In this document: piece by piece, positions 32,559-44,710 of the stretch
Layout: each line of letters opens with the position of its first letter
How positions within the stretch are numbered: position 1 is the stretch's first letter
Source: Egibacteraceae bacterium
GTDB lineage: Bacteria; Actinomycetota; Nitriliruptoria; Euzebyales; Egibacteraceae
Assembly: GCA_030447925.1 (NCBI GenBank)
Contig: JAUJNX010000002.1
Span: 62,001 to 126,000, forward strand
Length of the DNA: 64,000 bases
Reading direction: 5' to 3'
Translations under genes and position numbers: made by a program
Notes under the pieces: generated by a model
The model's database searches: none
What the model saw: only the letters and a program-made list of their open reading frames with translations
Told to the model about the DNA's origin: nothing

Positions 32559-33799
32559 CCGCGGACCTGGCCGTCGCCCTCCACCACGTACTTGGTGGTG
32601 GTCAGCTCCTGCAGGCCCATGGGCCCGCGGGCGTGCAGCTTCTGGGTGGAGATGCCGATCTCGGCGCCGAAGCCGAACTCCCCGCCGTCGGTGAAGCGCG
32701 TCGAGGCGTTGACCATGACCGCGGCCGCGTCGACCTCGGCGGCGAAGCGGCGGGCGGCGGCGCGGTCCTCGGTGACGATCGCCTCGGTGTGCAGGGTGCC
32801 GTGGCGCGCGATGTGGTCCAGGGCCTCGTCCAGGTCGTCGACCACCCGCACGGCCAGGCGCAGGTCGAGGTACTCGGTGTCCCAGTCCTCGTCGGTCGCG
32901 GGCTCCGCGCCGGCCAGCCGCTGGGCGCGGTCGTCGCCCACCAGCGCCACCCCGGCGTCGCGGAGGTCGCCGGCGACGGCCGGGAGGAACGCCTCGGCGA
33001 CCGCGGCGTGGACCAGCAGCGTCTCCGCGGCGTTGCAGACGCTCGGCCGCTGCGCCTTGGCGTTGACCGTGATCGCGCGGGCCCTGCCCAGGTCCGCCGC
33101 CCGGTCGACGTAGACGTGGCAGTTGCCGACCCCGGTCTCCACGACCGGCACCTGGCTGTCGGTGACGACCGCCTGGATCAGCCCCGCGCCGCCGCGCGGG
33201 ATCAGCAGGTCGACCAGGCCCCGGGCGCGGCCGAGCTCCTTGACCGACTGGCGGGAGGTGTCGTCGATCAGGACGACGGCGTCGGCGGGCAGGCCGGATG
33301 CGACCAGGGCGTCGCGCAGCAGCGCCGTGAGCGCCCGGTTGGAGTGCAGCGCGGAGGACGAGCCGCGCAGGACGCAGGCGTTGCCGCTCTTCAGCGCGAG
33401 CCCCGCGGCGTCGACGGTGACGTTGGGCCGCCCCTCGTAGACCATCGCGAGCACCCCGAGCGGGACGCGGACCTGGCGCACGTCCAGGCCGTTGGGCAGC
33501 CGGAACCCGCGCACCACCTGGCCGACCGGGTCGGTCAGCGCGACGAGCTCGCGCAGGGCGCCCGCCATCGCGGCGACGCGCGCGGGCGTCAGGGTCAGCC
33601 GGTCGACCATGGCGGCGGTGGTGCCGTCGGCGCGCGCGGCCTCGACGTCGCGGGCGTTGGCCGCCAGGACGCCGTCGGCGCCGGCCTCCAGCGCGGCGGC
33701 CATGGCCGCGAGGGCGGCGTCCTTCTGCCCGGTCGTCGCCCGCGCCACGGCGGGGGCGGCCGCCTTCGCGGCCGCGCAGACCTCGAGCACGCTGGTCAT
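32555..33799 (-). CDS. proA: Glutamate-5-semialdehyde dehydrogenase (gamma-glutamyl phosphate reductase)
   Basis: 414 residues, full length. The aldehyde-dehydrogenase fold has catalytic Cys in [14 protein letters not shown], the NADPH-binding [20 protein letters not shown], and [14 protein letters not shown]. Reduces gamma-glutamyl phosphate in proline synthesis, acting after ProB, encoded nearby. ATG 33799 has GGGAGG 6 bases upstream. Coupled to the MoxR/vWA pair downstream. Confidence 0.97.
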
Positions 33800-33871
33800 G
33801 GGGTCCTCCCGTCTCGGTCAACAGATCGTACGTCGCTGGCCGGTGGGCAGCCCCTGCGCGAGACTGTGCCC

Positions 33872-34381
33872 ATGACGGACTTCCAGAGCGAGTTGGCGGC
33901 CCGGCTCGCGCGCAACGCGGAGCTGGCGCAGGAGCGCGCGCAGGCCGAGCAGGAGATGGACCGCGCCGTGCGGGAGCGCGAGGAGGCCGAGCGACGCCGG
34001 GTCGCGGAGCTGGCCGAGGCGCGCGTCACCCGCCACCGCGAGCTCGCCGACCAGCTGCGCAGCGTCGCCGAGGGCCTCAAGGCCGCCTCGCCCGACGAGT
34101 TCGTCGTCCGCCTCGGCTGGACCCCCTCCGGCGAGGAGTTCATCGCCCGCATCTCGACCCGCAAGCTCCGCCCGGCCCGCACGCTGCTGGTCGAGCTGGA
34201 CCGCGACGACGACGAGGTGCTGGCGCGCTGGAAGAGCGACGTCGGCGACGCGCTGGAGCTGTGGCGGCTGCTCGAGGTCGACGCGCCCCTGCTGGCCGAG
34301 CTGGTCCTGCAGGTCGCCGACCAGGAGCTGTGGAAGGGCCGGACCGCCCCGCCGCCCTTCCCGGCCGGCGTCGCGAGCTGA
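33872..34381 (+). CDS. Unknown coiled-coil protein
   Basis: 169 residues from ATG 33872. Residues about 5-75 are a charged helix rich in Ala/Glu/Arg (AELAQERAQAEQEMDRAVRE), a probable coiled coil. The C-terminal half is globular, with GWTPSGEEFIARISTRKLRP. No family is recognised. No Shine-Dalgarno is visible; GAGACT (one mismatch from TAGACT) is 6 bases upstream of the ATG, suggesting a leaderless message. The zinc-finger mini-gene follows after 2 bases. Confidence 0.6.
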   Translation: MTDFQSELAARLARNAELAQERAQAEQEMDRAVREREEAERRRVAELAEARVTRHRELADQLRSVAEGLKAASPDEFVVRLGWTPSGEEFIARISTRKLRPARTLLVELDRDDDEVLARWKSDVGDALELWRLLEVDAPLLAELVLQVADQELWKGRTAPPPFPAGVAS

Positions 34382-34383
34382 CC

Positions 34384-34545
34384 GTGGCGCCGCGCCAGTG
34401 CCCGAAGTGCGACCTGCGCTTCGCCACAGCGGACGAGCTGGACGACCACCTGGCCCGCGACCACGCGGTCGACCCGGAGCGCCTGCCCGACCGGCGCCCG
34501 GTTCCCCCGCCCCCGCCCCCGCCCCCGGCGGCGCCCGGGCGGTGA
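34384..34545 (+). CDS. C2H2 zinc-finger mini-protein
   Basis: 53 residues from GTG 34384, 2 bases after the coiled-coil gene stop. Residues 6-27 fit Cys-x2-Cys-x12-His-x4-His (CPKCDLRFATADELDDHLAR then DH), a classical C2H2 finger. The tail is Pro-rich (eight Pro in a row). It is too short to be more than a single finger. A role as a DNA, RNA or protein adaptor with the coiled-coil gene is inference from the tight spacing. Confidence 0.6.
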   Translation: MAPRQCPKCDLRFATADELDDHLARDHAVDPERLPDRRPVPPPPPPPPAAPGR

Positions 34546-34564
34546 CGCCCGCCGCCGGGTGCGC

Positions 34565-35686
34565 TCAGGTCACGACGACCAGGCGGTCGCGGTGGATGAC
34601 CTCGGGCCGGGCCGCCGGGCCGAGGGCGCGGGCGACCTCCTCGCTGGACCGGCCGCGCACGCGCAGCAGGTCCGCGCGCTCGTAGGCGACCAGTCCGCGG
34701 GCCACCAGCCGCTGGTCGGGGCCGACGACGTCGACGGGGTCACCCGCCGCGAAGTCCCCCGACGCCCCGACCACGCCGGCGGCCAGCAGCGAGGACCCGC
34801 GCTCGGTGAGGGCGCGGACCGCGCCGGCGTCGACCTCGACGCGGCCACGGGGGGTCAGCGCGAACGCGATCCACAGCTTGCGGCTGTCGGGACGGCGGCG
34901 GGCCGGCGGGAACCAGGTCCCCACCTCCTCCCCGGCGACGGCGGCGGGCACCACGCCGGGGCGCCGCGCGTTGGCGATGACGGTGTGAGCCCCGCTGACC
35001 GCGGCGACCCGCGCCGCCTCCAGCTTGCTGGCCATGCCGCCGGTCCCCACCTGCGAGCCGCTGGGGCCGTAGTGGCGTGGCTCCAGCGTCGTGAGGTCGT
35101 CGACCCGCGACAGCAGCGGCGCCCCCGCGGACGGGTGCCCGTCGTGCAGGCCGTCGACGTCGGACAGCAGCACGAGTAGCTCCGCGCCGAGCATGCTGGC
35201 CACCAGCGCGGCGAGCCGGTCGTTGTCGCCGAAGCGCAGCTCGTCGGTCGCCACCGCGTCGTTCTCGTTCACCACCGGCACCGCGCCCAGCGCGAGGAGG
35301 CGGTCGAAGGTGTGGCGCGCGTTGAGGAACCGCGGGCGGTGGACGACGTCGTCGGGGGTCAGCAGCACCTGGCCGCAGGCCAGCCCGCGGACCGCGAACG
35401 CCTCCTGGTAGGTGTGCAGCAGCAGGCCCTGGCCGACGCTGGCGGCCGCCTGCAGGCCGGGCAGGTCCGCGGGCCGCTCGCGCATGCCCAGGGGCCCGAG
35501 GCCCGCCGCGACCGCACCGCTGGAGACCAGCACGACCTCCACGCCCCGGGCGTGCACCGCCGCAACCTGGTCCACCAGCGCCCGGGCGGTCCCCCGGTCC
35601 AGGCCCCCGTCGGGTGCGCGCAGGCTGGACGAGCCCACCTTCACCACGGCCCGGGCGGGCCGGGGGAACCGGGCCGCCGCGCTCAC
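34565..35686 (-). CDS. proB: Glutamate 5-kinase with PUA domain
   Basis: 373 residues from GTG 35686, 10 bases after obgE. The amino acid kinase domain (about 10-260) begins VVKVGSSSLRAPDGG and carries VSSGAVAAGLGPLG and the substrate loop NENDAVATDELRFGDNDRLAA. A C-terminal PUA domain (about 280-365) includes DAGAVRALTERGSSLL. First step of proline synthesis; in this family proline usually inhibits the kinase. Separated from proA by the short + strand gene pair. Confidence 0.96.
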   Translation of the reverse strand: MSAAARFPRPARAVVKVGSSSLRAPDGGLDRGTARALVDQVAAVHARGVEVVLVSSGAVAAGLGPLGMRERPADLPGLQAAASVGQGLLLHTYQEAFAVRGLACGQVLLTPDDVVHRPRFLNARHTFDRLLALGAVPVVNENDAVATDELRFGDNDRLAALVASMLGAELLVLLSDVDGLHDGHPSAGAPLLSRVDDLTTLEPRHYGPSGSQVGTGGMASKLEAARVAAVSGAHTVIANARRPGVVPAAVAGEEVGTWFPPARRRPDSRKLWIAFALTPRGRVEVDAGAVRALTERGSSLLAAGVVGASGDFAAGDPVDVVGPDQRLVARGLVAYERADLLRVRGRSSEEVARALGPAARPEVIHRDRLVVVT

Positions 35687-35696
35687 CGGCGAATGG

Positions 35697-37058
35697 TCAC
35701 GGTGCGACGTCGACGACGTCGTCCTCGTCGTCCAGCACGACCGTGGGGTCGGGGTCGAAGTCGAAGACGTGGCCGGCCATCTCCACCGGGTCGCCGCGGC
35801 GCGCGCCGGCGTCGGCCAGCGCCTGCTCGACCCCGGCGCGGACCAGGCGGCCCTGGAGGTAGCGCAGGCCCTCGGCGTTCTCCAGGTCGGTCATGACCAC
35901 CCAGCGCTCGACCCGGTCACCGCGCACCCGCCAGCCGCCGCCGGTGCGCTCCACGGTGAAGTCGCGGCCGCCGCGCTGGGCGGGGGCGGGGCGCAGGACC
36001 GGCCGGGCGGTGACCTCCGTCGGGCGGTCGGCGCGCTCGCGGCGGACCTGCTGGACGAGCTGGGCCATGCGCCGGCGCAGCTCCTCCAGGCCCTCGCCGC
36101 TGACCGCGCTGCCCTGCAGCACCTCCCAGCCGTCGCGCTCCAGGTCGGGGCGCACGATCTCGGCGGTCTCGGGGTCGGCGTCGGTCTTGTTCAGGAACAC
36201 CAGGGCGGGCCGCTCGAGCAGGGGCGGTTCGTCCTGCGCGGCGTCCATGACCTCGCGCTCGTAGCGCGCGAGCTCCGCGACGACCGTGGCGAGGTCGCGG
36301 GTCGGGTCGCGCTGCTCGTAGCTGGCGCAGTCCAGCACGTGGACCAGCACGCCGGCGCGCTCGACGTGGCGCAGGAAGCGGTGGCCCAGGCCGCGCCCCT
36401 CCCCCGCGCCCTCGATGAGGCCGGGGACGTCGGCGACCACGAAGTCGACATCGTCGTAGCGCACGACGCCGAGGTTGGGGGCCAGGGTCGTGAACGGGTA
36501 GTCGGCGATCTTGGGCCGCGCGGCGGAAAGCCGGGCGATGATCGAGGACTTGCCGGCGTTGGGGAACCCCACCAGCGCGATGTCGGCCGCGAGCTTCAGC
36601 TCTAGGCGGATCCAGCGCTCGCTGCCCGGCTCGCCGAACTCGTGGAAGCGCGGGGCGCGACGACGGCTGGTGCGGAACGCGGCGTTGCCGCGCCCGCCGC
36701 GGCCGCCCGCGACGATGACGATCTCGTCCCCCGGGGCCACGAGGTCCACGAGCGGGGTGCCGTCATCCTCGCGGACCACGGTCCCGGGCGGGACCAGCAG
36801 GACCGCGTCCTCGCCGTCGGCGCCGCGGCGCAGGTCGCCCTCGCCGTGGGCGCCGTTGGACGCCGCGCGGTGGGGGCGGTGGTGGTAGTCGACGAGGGTG
36901 CGGACGTTGGCGTCCGCGCGCACCAGCACGTCACCGCCGTCGCCGCCGTCCCCGCCCTCGGGACGGCCGCGCGGCTCGTACGGCTGGCGCGCGAACGAGG
37001 TGACGCCGCTGCCGCCCTTGCCGGAGCGGACATTGACCTTGACCTCGTCGACGAACAC
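35697..37058 (-). CDS. obgE: GTPase ObgE/CgtA
   Basis: 453 residues. The Gly-rich Obg fold (about 1-158: [20 protein letters not shown]) is followed by the G domain with [17 protein letters not shown] (G1), [12 protein letters not shown] (G3) and NKTD (G4). The C-terminal OCT domain and an acidic tail ([14 protein letters not shown]) complete it. It acts in late 50S assembly and stress signalling. It lies in the conserved rplU-rpmA-obgE order, 12 bases after rpmA. Confidence 0.97.
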   Translation of the reverse strand: MFVDEVKVNVRSGKGGSGVTSFARQPYEPRGRPEGGDGGDGGDVLVRADANVRTLVDYHHRPHRAASNGAHGEGDLRRGADGEDAVLLVPPGTVVREDDGTPLVDLVAPGDEIVIVAGGRGGRGNAAFRTSRRRAPRFHEFGEPGSERWIRLELKLAADIALVGFPNAGKSSIIARLSAARPKIADYPFTTLAPNLGVVRYDDVDFVVADVPGLIEGAGEGRGLGHRFLRHVERAGVLVHVLDCASYEQRDPTRDLATVVAELARYEREVMDAAQDEPPLLERPALVFLNKTDADPETAEIVRPDLERDGWEVLQGSAVSGEGLEELRRRMAQLVQQVRRERADRPTEVTARPVLRPAPAQRGGRDFTVERTGGGWRVRGDRVERWVVMTDLENAEGLRYLQGRLVRAGVEQALADAGARRGDPVEMAGHVFDFDPDPTVVLDDEDDVVDVAP

Positions 37059-37070
37059 CGGGTCAGTGCG

Positions 37071-37316
37071 TCAGACCACGTCCGCGTACTTGCGCGGGCC
37101 GCTGGTGCGGAACGCGACCTTGCCGTCCACGAGGGCGAACAGGGTGTCGTCGCCGCCGCGGCCGACGCCGTTGCCGGGGTGGATCTTGGTCCCGCGCTGG
37201 CGGACGATGATCGTGCCCGCGGTCACGGCCTCGCCGCCGTAGCGCTTGACGCCCAGCATCTTCGGGTTGGAGTCGCGGCCGTTGTTGGAGGAGCCGCCGC
37301 CCTTCTTGTGTGCCAT
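37071..37316 (-). CDS. rpmA: 50S ribosomal protein L27
   Basis: 81 residues. It begins [20 protein letters not shown] and carries the L27 signature [20 protein letters not shown]. Its N-terminal tail reaches the peptidyl transferase centre. The Firmicute-type N-terminal cleavage extension is absent. Nine bases downstream of rplU. Confidence 0.98.
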   Translation of the reverse strand: MAHKKGGGSSNNGRDSNPKMLGVKRYGGEAVTAGTIIVRQRGTKIHPGNGVGRGGDDTLFALVDGKVAFRTSGPRKYADVV

Positions 37317-37325
37317 GTCGTCGTC

Positions 37326-37637
37326 CTACGCGCTGATCTCGTCGACCCGCAGGCGGGTCAGGGGCTGCCGGTGGCCGGTCTTGCGCCGGTACCCGGTCTT
37401 GTTGCGGTACATGAAGACGGTGATCTTGGGGCCCTTGCGGTCCTCGACCACGCTGGCCCGGACCGACGCCGCGCCGAGCGCGTCGGGGGCCACGGTCACG
37501 GCGCCGTCGTCGCCGACGAGCATGACCGGGCGCAGGGCGACCGACCCGTCCTCGGCCGGGGTGAGCCGCTCGACGTCGAGGATGTCCCCGACCGCCACGC
37601 GGTACTGCTTGCCGCCCGTGGCGACCACGGCGTACAT
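37326..37637 (-). CDS. rplU: 50S ribosomal protein L21
   Basis: 103 residues from ATG 37637, with AAGGAG upstream. It begins MYAVVATGGKQYRVAVGDIL; the C-terminal signature FMYRNKTGYRRKTGHRQPLT is complete. First gene of the rplU-rpmA-obgE-proB operon, with a strong promoter upstream and a leader of about 80 nt. Confidence 0.98.
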   Translation of the reverse strand: MYAVVATGGKQYRVAVGDILDVERLTPAEDGSVALRPVMLVGDDGAVTVAPDALGAASVRASVVEDRKGPKITVFMYRNKTGYRRKTGHRQPLTRLRVDEISA

Positions 37638-37721
37638 CGTCTGAGCTCCTTGGACTGACCTGGTGGGGTACCCGGCGCGGGGCGCAGTGAAGAGAGATCC
37701 GCCCGCGGCGCACCGGGGGCC

Positions 37722-37751
37722 ACTGTAGGTTCGCGGGGTGCCGAGTGTCAA
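37722..37751 (-). promoter_or_regulatory. Promoter of the rplU operon
   Basis: Consensus -35 TTGACA (37746-37751), 18-bp spacer, -10 TACAGT (37722-37727), all on the minus strand. The -35 lies inside the first codons of the divergent Clp_N-like gene, whose own -10 (TAGGTT, 37726-37731) overlaps this -10, so the two promoters compete for the same DNA. Confidence 0.75.
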
Positions 37752-38589
37752 CGTACGCGGGCCGCTGCGCCTGACCGATCAGGCCCTCGTGGCGGTCGTC
37801 CTGGCGCGCGCGGCCGCGGCGGCGGCCGGACGCGGCGCGACCGTCGCCGACCTGCTCGTCGGGCTGGCCGAGGAGCCCGACGGCGTGGCCGGCCGGGTGC
37901 TGCAGGGAACCGAGGCGGCCGTCGTGCGACTGCGGACGCACCCGCCGTCGCCACGCCTGCCCGCCCTGGAGATCGCGCTGCGCTGGGCCGCCGACGACGT
38001 CGCGGACCGTCCCCTGGGTACGGCGGACCTGCTGGCCGCCGCGGTCGAGGTCGGGGGGTCCGAGCTCGCCGACCTGCTGGCCGCCGTGGACGGGACGGAG
38101 GTGGCCGACCGGGTCGATGACCTGCCGCCCCGCCCGGGCCCGGGGCGCGCGGCCCGGCTGGCGGCGGCGTGGGGCGACCGGCTGGGGCCGGGCGCGGAGA
38201 CGCTGGGCCAGCGCCCGCCCGGCGACCCCGAGCCCCACCTCACGGCGGCGGCCGGCCGGGTGGTCGCGCATGCCCGGGCGGCCGGGGGCGGCGCGCTCGA
38301 CCTCGTCCTCGCGGTGGCCGCGTCCGCCCGCCCGGGCGACGGGGCCCGCGACCTGCTGTTCCCGGGCGAGCCCCCGCCCGGCGACGACGACCTGCCCGAC
38401 GTCGACCGCCTCCTGATCGCCGCCGAGCGCCTCGCCCCCGACGTGCCGGAGCCGGATCTGGCAGCGGTGGTGGAGGCCGCGATCGCCACGACCCGCTCCC
38501 CCGCCTCCGCGGCCGACCTGGTCCGCGCCGCCGTCCTGGTCGGCGGCCCGTCCGTCCCCGCCCTCCTCACCGCCGCCCGCCACCCCTGA
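37738..38589 (+). CDS. Stand-alone Clp_N-like protein
   Basis: 283 residues from GTG 37738. Two repeats resemble the ClpA/ClpB N-terminal fold: LTDQALVAVVLARAAAAAAG-GATVADLLVGLAEEPDGVAGRVL (about 11-55) and ALEIALRWAADDVADRPLGTADLLAAAVEVGG (about 78-110). Two weaker repeats follow (about 175-280). There is no AAA+ module. Such domains bind substrates or adaptors for Clp proteases, so a binding or decoy role is possible. Leaderless layout: TAGGTT, 6 bases, GTG. Bounded by a strong terminator at 38596-38625. Confidence 0.65.
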   Translation: MPSVNVRGPLRLTDQALVAVVLARAAAAAAGRGATVADLLVGLAEEPDGVAGRVLQGTEAAVVRLRTHPPSPRLPALEIALRWAADDVADRPLGTADLLAAAVEVGGSELADLLAAVDGTEVADRVDDLPPRPGPGRAARLAAAWGDRLGPGAETLGQRPPGDPEPHLTAAAGRVVAHARAAGGGALDLVLAVAASARPGDGARDLLFPGEPPPGDDDLPDVDRLLIAAERLAPDVPEPDLAAVVEAAIATTRSPASAADLVRAAVLVGGPSVPALLTAARHP

Positions 38590-38595
38590 CCCCGG

Positions 38596-38625
38596 TGCCG
38601 CGGCCTCCCGGGGGAGGCCGCGGCA
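38596..38625. terminator. Perfect 14-bp hairpin between convergent genes
   Basis: TGCCGCGGCCTCCC / GGGAGGCCGCGGCA around two G bases, between the Clp_N-like gene (+) and the glycosyltransferase gene (-). A bidirectional terminator is likely. Confidence 0.75.
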
Positions 38626-38661
38626 TCGAGCGGGCGAACGGCGCGCTGTCCGCGCGTGGGG

Positions 38662-39897
38662 TCAGGCGGGGACGGGGGCGGAGCGGATGACCTGGAGGTC
38701 GGTGGGGGCGGCGGTGACCTCGGCGAACAGGTCGCGGTAGGTCTGGCCCACGCAGGACCACTGCATCTCGCGGCTGGCCGCGTAGGCCCGGCGCTCCATC
38801 GCCTTGAGGGCGACGCGGTCGTCGAGCAGGGCGGCCACCTCGCGGGCGATCGACGTGGGCGACCGGAACGGGACGAGCACCCCGCCGCCGTCGGCGAGCA
38901 GCTCCTGGGCGTAGCGGAACGGGGTGGCGATGACCGCCTTGCCGCAGCCGACGGCGTAGGCGAGCGTCCCGCTCACGATCTGCTGCGCGTCCAGGTAGGC
39001 CATCAGGTAGACGTCGGTCGCCAGCAGGTAGTCGACGAGCTCCGGCAGGGACAGGTAGCGCGGCTCGAAGCGGACGTGGTCCTGCAGACCCAGCTCCGCG
39101 ACCAGGGCCTGCAGGCCCTCGCGGTAGGACTCGCCGGAGTCGCGCAGGATCGTCGGGTGGGTCTGGCCGAGCACCAGGTAGAGCAGCTCGGGGTGCCGCT
39201 CGACCACCGGGGGGAGGGCCCGGATGACGTCCTCGATGCCCTTGCCCGGGCCGATCAGCCCGAAGGTCGATAGCAGGGTCCGGTCGGCGAACCCCAGCGC
39301 CGCCTTGGTCTCGCGCCGGAGCCCCCGGCGCCGGCGCACCGACGGGATGCCGTGCGGGACGAAGCGGATCTTGGCCGGGTCGATCCCGTAGGCGTCGCGC
39401 AGCATGGGGATCGCGCTGCGCGCCAGGACCACCAGCGCCTCGCTGTGCCGGGCCAGCTCCCGGGTCACGGCGCGGTGCGCGGGCGGCGGGTCGCTGAACA
39501 CGGTGTGCAGGGTCGTGATCGCGGGGACGTCGAGCCCGCGGAGCAGCTGGAGGAGGTCGGCGCCCGCCTCCCCGCCGAACAGGCCGAACTCGTGCTGCAC
39601 GCAGAGGACGTCGATGTCGGAGCCGTTGAGCTCGCGGGCGAGGCGCCGGTACCCGGCCCCGCCGTCCTGCGGGACGCGCCAGCGGACCTCCGGCCCGTGG
39701 GCCCGGTCGGCCCCCGGCTCGTCCACCGCGACGATGGCGGGCGGCTCGAGTCCCGCGGACGCCGTCGCGGCGGCCAGGTCGCGGGTGAACGTCGCGATGC
39801 CGCACTCCCGCGGTGGGTAGCTGGCGAGGAAGGAGACGCGCGGCGGCCGCCCCCCCGGTTGTCGCGGACGATCGAACCCATCCACACGATCTCGCAC
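38662..39897 (-). CDS. GT4-family glycosyltransferase
   Basis: About 411 residues. The best start is GTG 39897, with GGAGG 7 bases upstream; an ATG at 39918 adds 7 residues but has no ribosome site. GT-B fold: N-terminal SFLASYPPRECGIATFTRDL, then FGLIGPGKGIEDVIRALPPV and the C-terminal nucleotide-sugar site (AYLDAQQIVSGTLAYAVGCG). Such enzymes transfer sugars from activated donors to envelope or exopolymer acceptors. It follows a second GT4 gene on the same strand. Confidence 0.88.
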   Translation of the reverse strand: MRDRVDGFDRPRQPGGRPPRVSFLASYPPRECGIATFTRDLAAATASAGLEPPAIVAVDEPGADRAHGPEVRWRVPQDGGAGYRRLARELNGSDIDVLCVQHEFGLFGGEAGADLLQLLRGLDVPAITTLHTVFSDPPPAHRAVTRELARHSEALVVLARSAIPMLRDAYGIDPAKIRFVPHGIPSVRRRRGLRRETKAALGFADRTLLSTFGLIGPGKGIEDVIRALPPVVERHPELLYLVLGQTHPTILRDSGESYREGLQALVAELGLQDHVRFEPRYLSLPELVDYLLATDVYLMAYLDAQQIVSGTLAYAVGCGKAVIATPFRYAQELLADGGGVLVPFRSPTSIAREVAALLDDRVALKAMERRAYAASREMQWSCVGQTYRDLFAEVTAAPTDLQVIRSAPVPA

Positions 39898-39956
39898 GAT
39901 TGCACCTCCGGGCGCCATTGCCCGACCTGCCGTCGTAACCGGGAGGGACTGGCCGT

Positions 39957-41005
39957 TCAGACACGTCCCCTTGTGAGTGCGGCATACACTCGCACATATC
40001 CGCGCGTCATGCCCGTAACACTGAAGCGTTCCTCAGCGTCCGCACGGCACTCCGCTCGGTCGACGTCCGTCAAGTTCGCCACCGCGGCCACCGCCCCGTC
40101 GACGTCGTTGACCACCGCGCCGGTGACGCCGTCGCGGACGAGCTCGGGGACCGATCCCCGGCGCGTGCCGATGACCGGCGTCCCGCAGGCCAGCGACTCC
40201 GCCATCGTCAGGCCGAACGCCTCGTGGTAGGTGACGAGGTGGAGGAACGCGTGGGCGCCCGCCAGCAGGGCGCCCTTCTCCTGGTGGTCCACCGGCCCGA
40301 TGAACTCGACCCGCCCCGGGGACAGCCGCGGCCGGACGACCTCGTCGAAGTACGCGGTGTTCTCCGGCGGCACGATGCCCGCGAGCACGAGCCGCCGGCC
40401 GGTGCGCTCCGCCACCTCGATCGCCTGGCCGATGCCCTTGTCCGGTGACATCCGCCCGATGCAGACCAGGTCCTCCCCCGGCGCGTCGCCGAAGGGGAAG
40501 GCGCCGACGTCGATGCCGTTGAACACCGTGGCGACGTAGTTGAGGTCGGGGGCCAGCACCCGCTCCGCGTCGGTGATCGACACGTAGGCCAGGTCGCGGT
40601 GCCGGCCGTAGAGGATCCGGCTGTCGCGCTCCGCGCCGGACCCGTGCAGGGTCGTGACGAACGGGATCCCCGCCAGGGGGCCCCACGGCACCGCGTAGGA
40701 CCCGGCGTGGTTGTGCAGGACGTCGAACCGGCCGGACCGCGCCTGGTCGAACGCGTGCGCGAGGTGCAGCGTCTCCCAGGCGCGGCCGTCCGCGGCCAGG
40801 TCGGGGTCCTCGGACAGGGCGTGCGGCACCACCCCGTCGTGGGCGGCCGTCGTGGCCGAGTCCAGGCTGGCGAAGACCGTCACGTCGTGGCCCTCGCGCA
40901 CCAGGCCGTCGGCGAGGTTGGCCGTCACCAGCTCCCAACCCCCGTAGTGCTGCGGGGGGACACGCCAGGACACCGGCCCGAGCAGGGCGATCCGCATCGG
41001 CCGCA

Positions 41006-41006
<1 letters not shown>
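39957..41006 (-). CDS. GT4-family glycosyltransferase
   Basis: About 349 residues (MRPMRIALLGPVSWRVPPQH). The start at 41006 forms a TGATG overlap with the rne stop; an alternative ATG is 9 bases in. GT-B features: HYGGWELVTANLADGLVREG, CIGRMSPDKGIGQAIEVAER and the donor site YHEAFGLTMAESLACGTPVI with the conserved E-x7-E. Related proteins act in glycolipid or capsule synthesis. Translational coupling to rne is unusual and may only reflect operon growth. Confidence 0.9.
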
Positions 41007-44241
<3,235 letters not shown>

Positions 44242-44710
44242 GGTGGTGGGAACTCCCTCTCGGTGCCCTCCGGGCCGGCGCCGGCGCGGGACCCCCCGTC
44301 AGGGGTGTCGCCGCGCGCGCGGGCGGAGGGGCGGAACGTCCCGGCGCACCGGCAGGCGCGCGGGGAACGAGGTCAGCGATGTCGTCGGCATCCAGGACGG
44401 GCGAGCGCAGACCCATCACGAGATGGGGTGGCGCGGCGCGCGACCGCGCGGCGGGTCCAGGGGGCCGACGGCGGACCGTCGGGGGGACTGCCCGGACGCA
44501 TCGACCCGGCGCGGCGGCGACGACCCGGAGGGCGTCGCGCCGTCCGGCGCGTGGCGGTGGACAGGCCCTGGGTGCAAGGCACTCCCGTCGGAATGGTGCA
44601 GGGGACGGCACGAGGCGTCCCGCGAACTGCTGGCTCGCACGCTCACCGCGCGCGACCGGGCGAGCGCTGGCGCGCCCGGAACTCGCGCAAGTGTACCGCC
44701 CGTCACCGGA
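44242..44710 (-). promoter_or_regulatory. Long leader and promoter of rne
   Basis: 469 bases with no supported gene. A -10-like TACACT (44690-44695) lies next to the mreB stop, placing transcription start near 44683 and giving a 5' leader of about 440 nt. The leader contains hairpins such as CCCATC-ACGA-GATGGG (44412-44427) and a GC-rich block near 44270-44300. In enterobacteria the rne leader is also long and mediates feedback by RNase E; whether that applies here is inference. Confidence 0.45.
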
